Origin: Vibrio coralliilyticus
GTDB taxonomy: Bacteria; Pseudomonadota; Gammaproteobacteria; Enterobacterales; Vibrionaceae
DNA length: 64,000 nt
Direction: 5' to 3'
Assembly: GCF_024449095.1 (NCBI RefSeq)
Contig: NZ_CP024628.1
Coordinates: 806,001 to 870,000 of the forward strand
In this document: positions 20,301-27,352 of the stretch, in pieces
How positions within the stretch are numbered: the first letter of the stretch is position 1
Layout of the letters: every line of letters begins with the position of its first letter
Program-made: the position numbers and the translations under genes
The notes under the pieces: generated by a model
Told to the model about the DNA's origin: nothing
The model's input: only the letters and a program-made list of their open reading frames with translations
The model's database searches: none

Positions 20301-20349
20301 CGAACACCATGATCATACTGACCCTAGCCACTTAATTGATCCTTATTAA
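14308..20349 (+). CDS. Giant VCBS-repeat adhesin, probable type I secretion substrate
   Basis: A 2,013-residue acidic repeat protein without an N-terminal signal peptide. Residues 1-170 are a low-complexity head with a short hydrophobic patch (EIAMILPSLML). From about 180 to 1,880 there are roughly eight VCBS domains, each opening ITGTDTGSITEDK or similar and ending GTNDAP, alternating with about six cadherin-like/tandem-95 domains (LNSGKEDIAQTI ... FTPDKDYNGQVHFTYDV). Such Asp-rich repeats bind calcium and rigidify surface adhesins. The last 130 residues are acidic with AAAYLSALGLNSEQ and probably hold the secretion signal; no RTX nonapeptides are visible. AGGGAA precedes the start. Export genes converge from the other side. 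A biofilm or attachment role is inferred. Confidence 0.85.
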   Translation: MATNDKKDRKSNANVNKEEAPSKNKTAASKVRLFSRLNIKVPLPREIAMILPSLMLSKETDNVSNESHTGEQPYDSSSVVKNETVQTSHDTPNTPAPKASLKSEEAVAEMEEKGHLQDSLSVTPSHHLSTKQHPLVHQITNHVPHTDTPNTVTTKPSTPLQTPALTSQSQITYIDETMKGKYGSLHINSDGSYTFTLDPKSPAYIALQKQEPGTDTFTVHLSNGTDVVIQVPVQGHQDSPSISGDLRGSVIEDRNVDSHGLITTSGKIDVIDPDHDESAVQAETLKGKFGTLTIDAQGHWQYQVNNSQSNIQALTSQTELHESFTIHTKDGTSQVVNMSIGGTDDHASISGGFGSITEDKQTFVSGQLSIQDPDANQDYFIAGQQAGVYGALEFNKDGSWRYILDNNKAAVQYLNQSEHHQEVFTIQSAAGTRHSITIKVEGSNDVPTLSAQSHAVTEDGKRLTGQMQGHDIDHGATLTYSIAQPIDGLTFNPDGSYSFDPTNAAYQHLTSGQKDTLTIPVTVTDEHGASATQNLEIVITGANDAAKVTGVDTGNVHENQAGQDMSPDYAQPGMSKISHDALYASGQLSIADLDAGEAKFDTKGGIYSYHGQYGHLLLREDGHWDYKVAAGQTDWLRQGATTTVGTTIDKLGAGETLTDTITIQTKDGTTHDIVITIHGDNDAPYVSSEVQLNSGKEDIAQTITAADLLANTIDVDHNDQGQLSIANLIADHGSIKDNQDGTYTFTPDKDYNGQVHFTYDVKDAHSGVTHTGANMTLAPVGDAATITGTDTGSITEDKHVLPDSMHRIQVVGSLSVSDPDAGEDHFKASGAFGHERAISDPFQGEMHIDRHGNWDYVLANGNPAVQALKQGETKDVIYEVHSADGTPHRITITVTGTDDAPTVSSSVTLTAGKEDTVVTLQASDLLAHASDIDHDAQLSIHNLSVDHGQVIDNHDGTFRFTPDKDYTGPVQFSYQIQDEHGASVQQTASMNLAPQDDAAVFSGQDTGNVTEDYKPYSAVNGNYAFTIQAQGSLTATDPDLNESGFEFKTLVTSSLHPEWAPYTSSLGGKLEITPDGSWSYYIDNRKPEVQQLGKDETLTDTVTVHSKDGTTHDIVITIHGTNDAPTISSEVQLNSGKEDIAQTITATELLANAIDVDHNDQGQLSIANLVADHGSIKDNHDGTYTFTPDKDYNGQVHFTYDVKDAHSGVTHTGATMTLAPVGDAATITGTDTGSITEDKHVLPDSMHRIQVVGSLSVSDPDAGEDHFRTSGAFGHERAISDPFQGEMHIDRHGNWDYVLANGNPAVQALKQGETKDVIYEVHSADGTPHRITITVTGTNDAPTVSSSVTLAAGKEDTAVTLQASDLLAHASDIDHDAQLSIHSLSADHGQVTDNHDGTFRFTPDKDYTGPVQFSYQVQDEHGASVQQTASMNLAAVNDAATIGGKDTGDVTEDRNLASSVSGLAGQLDTYGTLTVTDPDAGQSEFDAKLLANSYHTQLGGRLYINDRGDWGYSIDNSKPAIQQLGQGETLTDTVTVHSKDGTTHDIVITIHGDNDAPYVSSEVQLNSGKEDIAQTITVRELLANAVDVDHNDQGQLSIANLVADHGSVKDNHDGTYTFTPDKDYNGQVHFTYDVKDTNGGEVRTGASTTLLPTNDAAVFSGQDTGDVTEDYKPNASVVGNYSYTIQAHGMLTATDSDLGESGFEFNTLISVPMHPEWAPYTSSLGGKLEIGPKGDWGYYIDNRKPEIQQLGENETLTDTVTVHSKDGTTHDIVITIHGTNDAPAVSSEVQLNSGKEGTVQTITASDLLANASDIDSNDKGQLSVDNLVADHGSIRDNQDGTYTFTPNKGYNGQVHFTYNVQDAHSGATHASASMTLTSLAPTPVSQSDETVDQQVPTVDVILSPDEVTDEQTAPPTGEGNSHHGAAAYLSALGLNSEQASTETSTPTPSELPNDIDIVLTEGEHTELQEQAVDTDMLEPKHDQTDDSDNKHQDLINPDEHHDHTDPSHLIDPY
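16300..17285 (+). repeat. Long internal repeat of the adhesin gene, copy 1
   Basis: This segment is repeated in frame 1,323 bases (441 codons) downstream. The stretch from about 16630 to 17270 is nearly identical at the DNA level to 17953-18593, with only scattered substitutions, while flanking domains are more diverged. This indicates recent duplication or gene conversion. Confidence 0.85.
17623..18608 (+). repeat. Long internal repeat of the adhesin gene, copy 2
   Basis: Second copy of the 441-codon unit. Changes from copy 1 include Lys-Ala to Arg-Thr in the DHFKASGAF/DHFRTSGAF segment and a few synonymous changes. A third, more diverged half-unit begins near 18920. Confidence 0.85.
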
Positions 20350-20369
20350 AAATAATAACATTCAAAAGA

Positions 20370-20395
20370 GAGAGGCAGCGATTATGCTGCCTCTC
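20370..20395. terminator. Hairpin between adhesin and export operon
   Basis: Perfect 10-base arms GAGAGGCAGC and GCTGCCTCTC with loop GATTAT, placed between the convergent adhesin and HlyD genes. The T tail is poor on both strands, so it relies on stem strength. Confidence 0.65.
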
Positions 20396-20422
20396 ACTAT
20401 TCATTTAACCTAAAGGATAGAG

Positions 20423-21718
20423 TTAACGCTCACCAAAGGCGACACTAACATTGGTATAGATCGGTTTCCAAAGATACTGAAATACGGACTTTTCGCCTGT
20501 CGTAATATCTGCTTCTCCTGTCATACCCGGTAGAATTGAAAACCTTTCAGGATCATTGTGAAAATAGGGTTCGTCAACTGAGATAAAGACTTCATAGAAG
20601 ATTTCACCTCGCTCATTCTGACTGGTTGTCGGTGAAATTTTTTCTACTTCTCCAATTAAAGCTCCGAAGCGACTGTAATCGAACGCATCAACTTTAACTC
20701 GGGCTGGTTGTCCTTCATGAACAAAGCCAATATCCCTAGGTGATAGCTTAGCTTTAAAGTCCGCTTTCCCCGTTAAAGGGACGATTTCTACCACTACGCC
20801 ACCAGGTTGAATTACACCACCAACTTGAGTACTGGGAACGCTTTGTACCAGCCCTTTCAATGGTGAGGTCACAACTGTGTTTGTCACTTTCGCCTCACTC
20901 GAACGCACTCTCGCATTTAAAGCAGACAAATCTGAAACAGCTTTTGAGCGTTCATCACTCAGTTTTGAACGAGACTCTGCCAGCAGCTGTTCTATTTTTT
21001 GCTCGTTGGTCGAAGCTTGCTTCTCAAGGACGGAGCGCTTACCTATTGCCTCTGCTATTTGCTGCTCAATACTTGCCATTTTTTGTCTCATCTCTAGCAC
21101 TCTTAATCGAGAGATGTTCCCTGCCTTGAAGCCCTTTTCGAGTATATCGAGTTCTTGCTTGGTCGCCTGTAATTGCTTCTCGTAAGAGGGTAAGGCTTTT
21201 TTCACCGAACGAAGCTGCTCTGCAATTTGTTCACTATCCTTTTCTAATACCACCCGCTGTTGATAAAACAAGGCTTTTTGTGCACTCAACTGAGCCAGCT
21301 GCTCACTCACTAAAGCCGGATATTCTGCGGAATACAAAGAAAAATCAGGCTCTCTTTGATCAAGCAAAGCGTTCATTCTTTCTACACTAAGCGACAGTGT
21401 AACTTGTTGGGATTTAAGCTCATCCAAAGTTGTCTGTTGAAACGTTGCATCAAACTCCACTAGCGGTTGTCCCGCTTCTACTAAATCTCCTTTCTTCACC
21501 AGCACACGTTTGAGTTTTCCTCCAATTTCGCTTTGTAACACCTGCCGCTCCCCCTCAGGAATGACTGTCCCTTTCGCTTTGGCAATTTCATCCACTTGAG
21601 TTACCAGTGACCAAACAACGAAAGTGACCACGCAAATGGCTACCGCCCACGTCGCAATCAATAATGATTTTGACGTTACACTCGACTCCACTAGTTCACC
21701 GTATTTATGTTCAGCCAT
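20423..21718 (-). CDS. HlyD-family type I secretion periplasmic adaptor
   Basis: A 431-residue membrane fusion protein: short cytoplasmic N-terminus, one membrane helix at about 20-42, a lipoyl half-motif (GKLKRVLVKKGDLVEAGQPLVEFD, about 66-89), a long coiled coil (about 90-270) and the C-terminal beta barrel ending in a conserved R. It links the inner-membrane ABC unit to a TolC-type outer-membrane channel. The start at 21718 was chosen because GAGG lies 7 bases upstream; a start at 21730 lacks one. It overlaps the upstream ABC gene by 8 bases, so the three export genes are one operon. TolC is not encoded here. Confidence 0.9.
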   Translation of the reverse strand: MAEHKYGELVESSVTSKSLLIATWAVAICVVTFVVWSLVTQVDEIAKAKGTVIPEGERQVLQSEIGGKLKRVLVKKGDLVEAGQPLVEFDATFQQTTLDELKSQQVTLSLSVERMNALLDQREPDFSLYSAEYPALVSEQLAQLSAQKALFYQQRVVLEKDSEQIAEQLRSVKKALPSYEKQLQATKQELDILEKGFKAGNISRLRVLEMRQKMASIEQQIAEAIGKRSVLEKQASTNEQKIEQLLAESRSKLSDERSKAVSDLSALNARVRSSEAKVTNTVVTSPLKGLVQSVPSTQVGGVIQPGGVVVEIVPLTGKADFKAKLSPRDIGFVHEGQPARVKVDAFDYSRFGALIGEVEKISPTTSQNERGEIFYEVFISVDEPYFHNDPERFSILPGMTGEADITTGEKSVFQYLWKPIYTNVSVAFGER

Positions 21719-23744
21719 TGGATACCTCATTGATAAATTGTTGTTGCTCTGTTTCTTCTTGTTTTATTGGACCTGCATACGCTACGGAGCCATCATTTAA
21801 TACGACCACCTTATCCGCTAGTTTAATTAAATCAGGATCATGAGAAGTGAAGATGATGGTTGATTGTCCTCTTTTACGGTGAACAAAATCTGTGAATACC
21901 TGTTTCGCCTTAGGGTGATAATCTGGAACAGGGTTATCCATTAACATGAGTTTGTAATCATAAACTAGTGCCTTAGCATCAATAAGGACTTGAGCAATCG
22001 TACCAGATAGAATATCGAACAAGCTGTCCGGTATGAGTGAGCTAATCACCGTATCTAAACCTTTAGGCAGCGAGTCATACCATGCGCTCCCCCCCACAAG
22101 AGCGAGTGCATCAACCATCTTCTGATCGGTCACCTGCTTCCCATCAGCTAGCCATTCCCTTACCGACAGAGAGAGTAAGTCTGGATAGGCTGCGCGGATG
22201 AAACACCAATGACGGAATAGTTGTGGGTCATATTGAGACAAATTCACCCCTTCAAGCTCAATCGCACCATTCTGTGCAACTTGAAGCCCCGCTAGAGATT
22301 CTAGCAACGTAGATTTACCACTACTGGATGGTCCTGTAATAGCAACAACTTCTCCTCTGCCTATCTCAAAGCTCACCGCGGAGAGAGCAGGACGTATCTG
22401 TTTTGGATATCGAAGCGTCAGTTGGTCTATTTTAATGGAAGGGGCATGATCAGGTAATGCGTGATGCTGATAGCTGAAATCACGCTCTGAAGGTTGGGCA
22501 AGTAAGCGATTAATTTGCAATTTAGACTGATTAAAGCTGGCAAACCTTGACGCACTGTTGGCTAGCATTTGAGCTGGCCCAGTAATACGAGAAATCAACA
22601 TCATCGCGGCGATTAACCCACCTGGACTCAATACCTCTTCGAAAATCAAACCAATTCCAAGCCCCATAACAGCGATTGTTGAGCATAAGGAGATAGCGTA
22701 ATAAATAGAGGTGTACCTGTGCTGTCTAATCGCTTGATTAAACCCAACTTTTGAAGCAAGGAAGTTTGCCTTATCAAAACGTTTCAACCAATACGGCGCA
22801 AAACCAGAGGTGCGTAAATAAACCAGTTTTAAGGAGAGCTCATTAATAAGATTCTGTCGATTGGTACCTGCTATAGTCGACTGCATTGAGCTCTTACTAG
22901 AATTAGCCAACGCGTGCTTGGAAAATATGGCATACAATATAAGCGAAACAATGGGTACTAAGACAAGCCAACCGCCCAAAATCCCGATAGCAAGAATAAA
23001 AATAACAACGAACGGGATATCAAACAGCGCTCCTCCCAACGGCCCCGACAAAAGGCTCGATACCCTTTCCGATAAGAGAATCTGATTCTGTTGGTTGAAC
23101 GCGATCGATTGCTGATTCTGAGTGTACGAATTTTTAAGAGTTTTTTTGACTAATGCTTGAGAAACCTCTCGGCTTAAACGATTAGCTAAGCTGACCAATA
23201 CTTTTCCGCGTAAGGTTCTAAGCAGCCCCATCATGACAAAAAGAAGCGCTGCACCAATGGTAATTCCCAATAACTCATGCGCTGCATCTCCTCCAATCAC
23301 ATGGTCATAAATTGCCATAGTGATAAATGGAAGACCTAAGGCAAAAACATTCGTGAAGAAGCTTACAATAAGTAATTTCGGTAGCATTGGCTTAAATGCA
23401 TCGAGCCTTTCACCAGTCCAATCCGAAGGGTGCTTTTCTAATGGCAACCCCAACACAACCACGTAAAAGTCGGCAGGCTGGCTTTCCACTTCCAAATTTA
23501 CGCCATCACACACTTCGATACGCCCATCTTTGTAAACAGCAAGATAATACTTCGAGCTCTGATCCCGGTTAAGCTTAGGAACAATTTCATAGGGAAGATA
23601 AATCCGGTCAAACAACGATAACAATTCATCGATATTCTCAAGCCCATTTTCATCAATCCACTGTTTAGAAAATAATTGTATATTGGTACTGACTTCCAAG
23701 CCTTTTAGCAAAGCGATTCCGGCTTGTTCGTAACTGTTCATCAT
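21711..23744 (-). CDS. Type I secretion ABC subunit A with intact Walker A but altered signature and Walker B
   Basis: A 677-residue ABC exporter of type I secretion layout: N-terminal 130 residues like a degenerate C39 peptidase domain, six membrane segments at about 135-410, then the ATPase. Walker A is intact (GPSSSGKST, 471-479). The signature is LSGTIAQ near 579 instead of LSGGQ, and Walker B ends MLMDNP, so the catalytic Glu is Asn. The switch His is kept (FTSHDPD). The start overlaps the preceding ABC gene by ATGA. It presumably forms a heterodimer with that subunit. Its cargo is probably the convergent adhesin. Confidence 0.85.
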   Translation of the reverse strand: MMNSYEQAGIALLKGLEVSTNIQLFSKQWIDENGLENIDELLSLFDRIYLPYEIVPKLNRDQSSKYYLAVYKDGRIEVCDGVNLEVESQPADFYVVVLGLPLEKHPSDWTGERLDAFKPMLPKLLIVSFFTNVFALGLPFITMAIYDHVIGGDAAHELLGITIGAALLFVMMGLLRTLRGKVLVSLANRLSREVSQALVKKTLKNSYTQNQQSIAFNQQNQILLSERVSSLLSGPLGGALFDIPFVVIFILAIGILGGWLVLVPIVSLILYAIFSKHALANSSKSSMQSTIAGTNRQNLINELSLKLVYLRTSGFAPYWLKRFDKANFLASKVGFNQAIRQHRYTSIYYAISLCSTIAVMGLGIGLIFEEVLSPGGLIAAMMLISRITGPAQMLANSASRFASFNQSKLQINRLLAQPSERDFSYQHHALPDHAPSIKIDQLTLRYPKQIRPALSAVSFEIGRGEVVAITGPSSSGKSTLLESLAGLQVAQNGAIELEGVNLSQYDPQLFRHWCFIRAAYPDLLSLSVREWLADGKQVTDQKMVDALALVGGSAWYDSLPKGLDTVISSLIPDSLFDILSGTIAQVLIDAKALVYDYKLMLMDNPVPDYHPKAKQVFTDFVHRKRGQSTIIFTSHDPDLIKLADKVVVLNDGSVAYAGPIKQEETEQQQFINEVSNG

Positions 23745-25345
23745 GCTGCCGCCCCTTGCTTCTCTTCCACAATCATAGTTCTATCCGTAAGTTCAATGAT
23801 TGCCGGATGATGAGAAACCAACACAATCATCCGCCCTTGAGTTTTTTCCTCTCGTAACACTCGATTAAGGGCTTCTAACCCATCAAGGTCGAGAGAGGCA
23901 TCAGGCCTATCAAGAACCACTAATGGTGAGGTTGCAGCGAGCTGAGCAGCTAGGTTTAGGAGCTTGATATCGCCCATACTTAGTGGGCTCGAAAAAGCGT
24001 GGCCAACTTTCGTTTCTAGCCCGTCACTTAATTGAGCTAGTTTGCTACTTACCCCAAGCTTTTGGGCATATTGTTGTGCCCTTTCGGTACGCTCTGGATC
24101 AAAACCACACAAATTGTCGAGTAAAGATCCGCTGACTAACTGCCCTTTAACGCCAGCGTATGAACTAATAGATGACAGAGATTCTATTGAAGCACTGTCA
24201 TGATTTATGAGAAAATCTCCGCTTTGAGCCCCGTCAACTCCAGGAATCACTCCAGCAAAGAAACTGTCGATGTGCCTTTCATCACTACTCAAATGAATGA
24301 TCTCCCCTCTAGCCATTTCAAAAGAGACACTGTATGTGTGGCTATAACGTTGGGCGGTTAGGTTACATACGGCAATTGCATTCACTGATTTAATATCGCC
24401 TACTTCAAATGAATGTTGAGGCAAGTTACGAATTCGACCAATAGCCTGATTAGCGGAATGAATGGAATTCAGTTTCACACGCATGCCAATGAGGGCACTT
24501 AAAGGGGCAATCGCACGCCCCGACAAAATCGAGCATGCAGCTAAACCGCCTGTTGTAAGATCTCCATCAAGAACCCATATGCTACCGGTGATCACTATCA
24601 CTACCGATGTCATTAAGGACGCTAATTGAATAAATTCTAGTGCAAAGGCGTTTTGTTGCTCTTCACTAGATTTGGATAAGAACCTTTCATCGTTAGTGCG
24701 TTTAAACTGACGATAAAGCCTCGACTCCACAGCTTGTCGTTTGATGCCTTGCAGAGTTTGTCCGAGTAGCAGCATAAATCCCTTTCGGTCTTGCTCTTTC
24801 TCTAACGCGTCTTCACCTAAACGCTTAGATTTTATCGAGGCCAGCCAAACGACTGCACTGGCTAAGACCCACACAGCAATAGGAACAAGAACTAAGCTGC
24901 TACCAATGTAATAAACTAAGCCGAGAAATAGGAGAGCAAAGGGAAAATCGATAAAACCGGAAACCATACCCCCTGAATACCACTCTTTCACTCTCGATAT
25001 AGACGATAAGCCATTATCAACACTTGACGCTCCTAGCATGCGTAGTTCATTAGGCTTGGCATTAGTCACGGCTGAAACAAGTTGATCAAAGGTCTCTTTT
25101 TCCGTATTGCTTGCTGCAGCGGATAGTAACCAACTTCGCACATAACGAATGAATGATTCCAATAAAACGGCAGTACATGCTCCAACGATTAGTAATGTTG
25201 CCGTACCGTAGCTCTGGTTCGGCAGGATGCGATCGTAAATTTGCAACACCGTCAATGGAACGGCAAGTGATAGAAGATTAATTAGAATAGAGGGTACCAT
25301 CACCCTCCCAATGACATCTTTATTGATCGTCTGCGTCAGCTGCAT
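23741..25345 (-). CDS. Type I secretion ABC subunit B lacking Walker A
   Basis: A 534-residue ABC exporter subunit without a C39-like domain. Six membrane segments occupy about 15-300. In the ATPase part the P-loop position reads LSSDERHID (near 350), with no Gly-Lys-Ser/Thr, and Walker B reads VVLDRPD, with Arg for the catalytic Glu. The signature-like LSMGD (near 455) and the switch His (LVSHHPA) remain. The start at 25345 has GGGGAG 6 bases upstream; longer frames from TTG 25375 or ATG 25366 lack this. First gene of the export operon. It resembles the non-equivalent partner seen in two-ABC systems such as RtxB/RtxE, but more degraded. Confidence 0.82.
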   Translation of the reverse strand: MQLTQTINKDVIGRVMVPSILINLLSLAVPLTVLQIYDRILPNQSYGTATLLIVGACTAVLLESFIRYVRSWLLSAAASNTEKETFDQLVSAVTNAKPNELRMLGASSVDNGLSSISRVKEWYSGGMVSGFIDFPFALLFLGLVYYIGSSLVLVPIAVWVLASAVVWLASIKSKRLGEDALEKEQDRKGFMLLLGQTLQGIKRQAVESRLYRQFKRTNDERFLSKSSEEQQNAFALEFIQLASLMTSVVIVITGSIWVLDGDLTTGGLAACSILSGRAIAPLSALIGMRVKLNSIHSANQAIGRIRNLPQHSFEVGDIKSVNAIAVCNLTAQRYSHTYSVSFEMARGEIIHLSSDERHIDSFFAGVIPGVDGAQSGDFLINHDSASIESLSSISSYAGVKGQLVSGSLLDNLCGFDPERTERAQQYAQKLGVSSKLAQLSDGLETKVGHAFSSPLSMGDIKLLNLAAQLAATSPLVVLDRPDASLDLDGLEALNRVLREEKTQGRMIVLVSHHPAIIELTDRTMIVEEKQGAAA

Positions 25346-25375
25346 ACCTAGCTCCCCTGTATTCATATGAGACAA

Positions 25376-25703
25376 GGTTGGTATACAGTAGGGGGTTATT
25401 CAAGTTAAGGTTCTGAATTTTAGATTAAATTTGATACATGACGACAAATTACATTGGCCATCAGCAATTGACCACTTACGCCTGAGAAAAAGAACTAGTG
25501 TGTTCTGGTCAAAAAAACACTCAAGGTTCTTTCAGTTTTTGCTTCCCTAACATACATTTCTAAACAACTTGATGGAACTATTTCCAATTAGCCTATCAAT
25601 GTCCGAAAATAGCCATAGGATTTCCGCCTTTATCAGTTAAATCTCTACTATGCCCTCCCCTGATAATGATAAAATCTCCATATTAGTACTATCGAGAAAT
25701 TCT
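25376..25703. other. Divergent intergenic region upstream of export operon
   Basis: About 330 AT-rich bases between the export operon and a small plus-strand gene. It must hold promoters for both. I see no clear operator symmetry. Confidence 0.5.
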
Positions 25704-26042
25704 ATGTTTATCCATCGCGTTAACGACATTGACTGGCTGGTGATTACCGCTTTTGAAGAACTGAAAACCATATTCATCGAAGAAGCCGGGGAAATCCCCT
25801 CTTGCTTCTCTACTGCGAGTGAATTGAACCTGATTGACCAAGCCAAGCGTACTTATGGATATTTGCCCAAACTCAGCGGCGTAGTCACAGATACCGGTAC
25901 GTTTCAAAGCCAAGATAACGAAGAAGATTTGAACCCACAACTTGCCTGCCTAGTTGAAGGGCGTGGACGAGTGTTTATCTATCACGGCGGCTTTGTCGCT
26001 TTTGTGGATGACGAACAAACCTTTATTACCCGACTTGACTAA
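25704..26042 (+). CDS. Conserved-looking small protein of unknown function (112 aa)
   Basis: I do not recognise the family. The protein is acidic and soluble with no signal peptide; it starts MFIHRVNDIDW and has a beta-rich end (GRGRVFIYHGGFVAFVDDEQTF). The frame extends to 25650, but the ATG at 25704 is preceded by GAGAA and gives a more natural N-terminus. It is divergent from the secretion operon and may be a cytoplasmic accessory protein, or unrelated. Confidence 0.5.
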   Translation: MFIHRVNDIDWLVITAFEELKTIFIEEAGEIPSCFSTASELNLIDQAKRTYGYLPKLSGVVTDTGTFQSQDNEEDLNPQLACLVEGRGRVFIYHGGFVAFVDDEQTFITRLD

Positions 26043-26109
26043 CAACCATTCGGAAAGTTGAAAGCTGCGGTTAAGTGAGGATCTGTTCCCCTAGCATGGT
26101 ATATAAGAG

Positions 26110-26169
26110 GGATTAGAACAATCTGTCAGATTTGATTACATCGTCATTTTGGACTGACAGATTGAATCC
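26110..26169. repeat. Imperfect long inverted repeat downstream of the EndoU gene
   Basis: Arms CAATCTGTCAG (26119-26129) and CTGACAGATTG (26154-26164) pair perfectly, with a further GGATT/AATCC pairing outside a 4-base bulge and a 24-base loop. It lies 36 bases after the EndoU stop. No T-run follows on the minus strand, so a normal terminator is doubtful; a structured RNA end or element remnant is possible. Confidence 0.5.
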
Positions 26170-26204
26170 TTACTAGCCCACAATAAGAGTGATTCTATAC
26201 GGTC

Positions 26205-26966
26205 TTATTTTTCACAGTAACCAGTACCGTAACGTTGAGAATTTGCCTTTCGACCATTTGGGCCTACTGAGTAAAAAGTAGTGATCTCATCGCCTTTTAC
26301 ACTCACAATCACTGCGTAGTGTTCAGGATGGTCATTGGTTTGTGGGATTTTATGGAAACAACTCCTTCTATCCGCTAGGTCAAAGTAACCTTTGGTGGCT
26401 TGATAAAGAATTTCATCTGCATTCATTTCCATGTTGTAACCGTTGACAGGCTTCAACTTCCATTTGCTTTCATTGTTGAGATAGCTCGTAGGAATTGAGT
26501 AAATCCCCTTTTCCGGCACAACCTCATTGCCCGAACCAAAACATTTATCATTGTTTGGTGGACACATAGAAATGACGCCCATTTCGTATAGTTCTTTATA
26601 TCTTGGGGCATAATGTAACCCGCCTAGACTACCGTCACTTTCTCTCTCTCCACAGAATATATGGTCAAACCCATCATTCTTGGTCCACAATGTTACGAGC
26701 TTTTCTATGTTTAAAGATTCATCAATAGATAGCAGTTTCTTTGTGATATCTGGATAATTTTCAAATAAAGATTGTAGGTCCTGTTCAGATACACCACTTC
26801 CCCATTCTCCACATATTCTAAGTACGTCTTTATCAATGGATTTGTTTTTAAATGTATATTCAGGAGCGAAAGCCGTATTAGGGTCATCATCAAAAAATGG
26901 GACTTGCTGGGCATGAACATTGATGGCTGTGAAAAGAAGTGCCAATGATGATATTGCTAATTTCAT
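26205..26966 (-). CDS. Secreted EndoU/XendoU-family nuclease-like protein
   Basis: A 253-residue protein with a signal peptide (residues 1-19, VHA-QQ). The core FDHIFCGE ... GGLHYAPRY places His102 and His118 16 residues apart, the spacing of the catalytic pair in eukaryotic XendoU; the third residue could be Lys168 or Lys170. EndoU enzymes cleave RNA at uridines. Seven or eight cysteines in the mature part suggest disulfides in the periplasm or outside. AGGGAA precedes the start. It could be a secreted effector, or a scavenging nuclease. No immunity gene is recognised beside it, although the 112-residue gene is near. The family call is by motif only. Confidence 0.65.
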   Translation of the reverse strand: MKLAISSLALLFTAINVHAQQVPFFDDDPNTAFAPEYTFKNKSIDKDVLRICGEWGSGVSEQDLQSLFENYPDITKKLLSIDESLNIEKLVTLWTKNDGFDHIFCGERESDGSLGGLHYAPRYKELYEMGVISMCPPNNDKCFGSGNEVVPEKGIYSIPTSYLNNESKWKLKPVNGYNMEMNADEILYQATKGYFDLADRRSCFHKIPQTNDHPEHYAVIVSVKGDEITTFYSVGPNGRKANSQRYGTGYCEK

Positions 26967-27352
26967 GTTTATTTCCCTTTTTGATTATCTATTAGAGGTC
27001 ATACTGTATTTTTGGGCCACTACATATCTCCTACCCACACTTGATTTGGAGCAGATTATCACATAGATCTTCATAAGACCCTTGTTCGCCACTCAAAAGA
27101 AAGGCCCCAAAGGAGCCTTATTCGTGCACGATTGCTTGTGTGCAATTCTTAAGCTTAGGAATTCAATAGGGTTTGTAATTTTCGGTGTTCCAACTTAGCC
27201 CACTAGACAATGGTCACTTATCTCTCGACAACAATCGAGCTGAACGCGCCATTAAACCGCTAATGAGAGCGCAATGCTTTACAGTCAGTGAAATTCCCTA
27301 TGACTACACGGTCAAGTGCATTGTAGCCTAGTGACTTCATGGAGTGTTTACT
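26967..27352. other. Intergenic region with transposase remnant
   Basis: About 386 bases upstream of the EndoU gene. It holds that gene's promoter, then an IS66 transposase fragment at 27206-27331 and the end of the ADP-ribosyltransferase-like gene. No intact inverted repeats of an insertion sequence are visible. Confidence 0.55.
27206..27331 (+). pseudogene. IS66-family transposase C-terminal remnant
   Basis: Reading from 27206, the frame gives LSLDNNRAERAIKPLMRAQ, the hallmark C-terminal motif of IS66 transposases (LxxDNNxAERAIKP), and then IPYDYTVKC before a stop. In intact proteins about 20 residues lie between these motifs, so the fragment carries an internal deletion. A stop codon lies directly upstream, and no start is present. 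It is a scar of an insertion element. Confidence 0.8.

Noticed and set aside
14308..20349. Adhesin as an RTX toxin
   Set aside because: No GGxGxDxxx nonapeptide repeats or toxin domains are visible; the repeats are VCBS and tandem-95 type.
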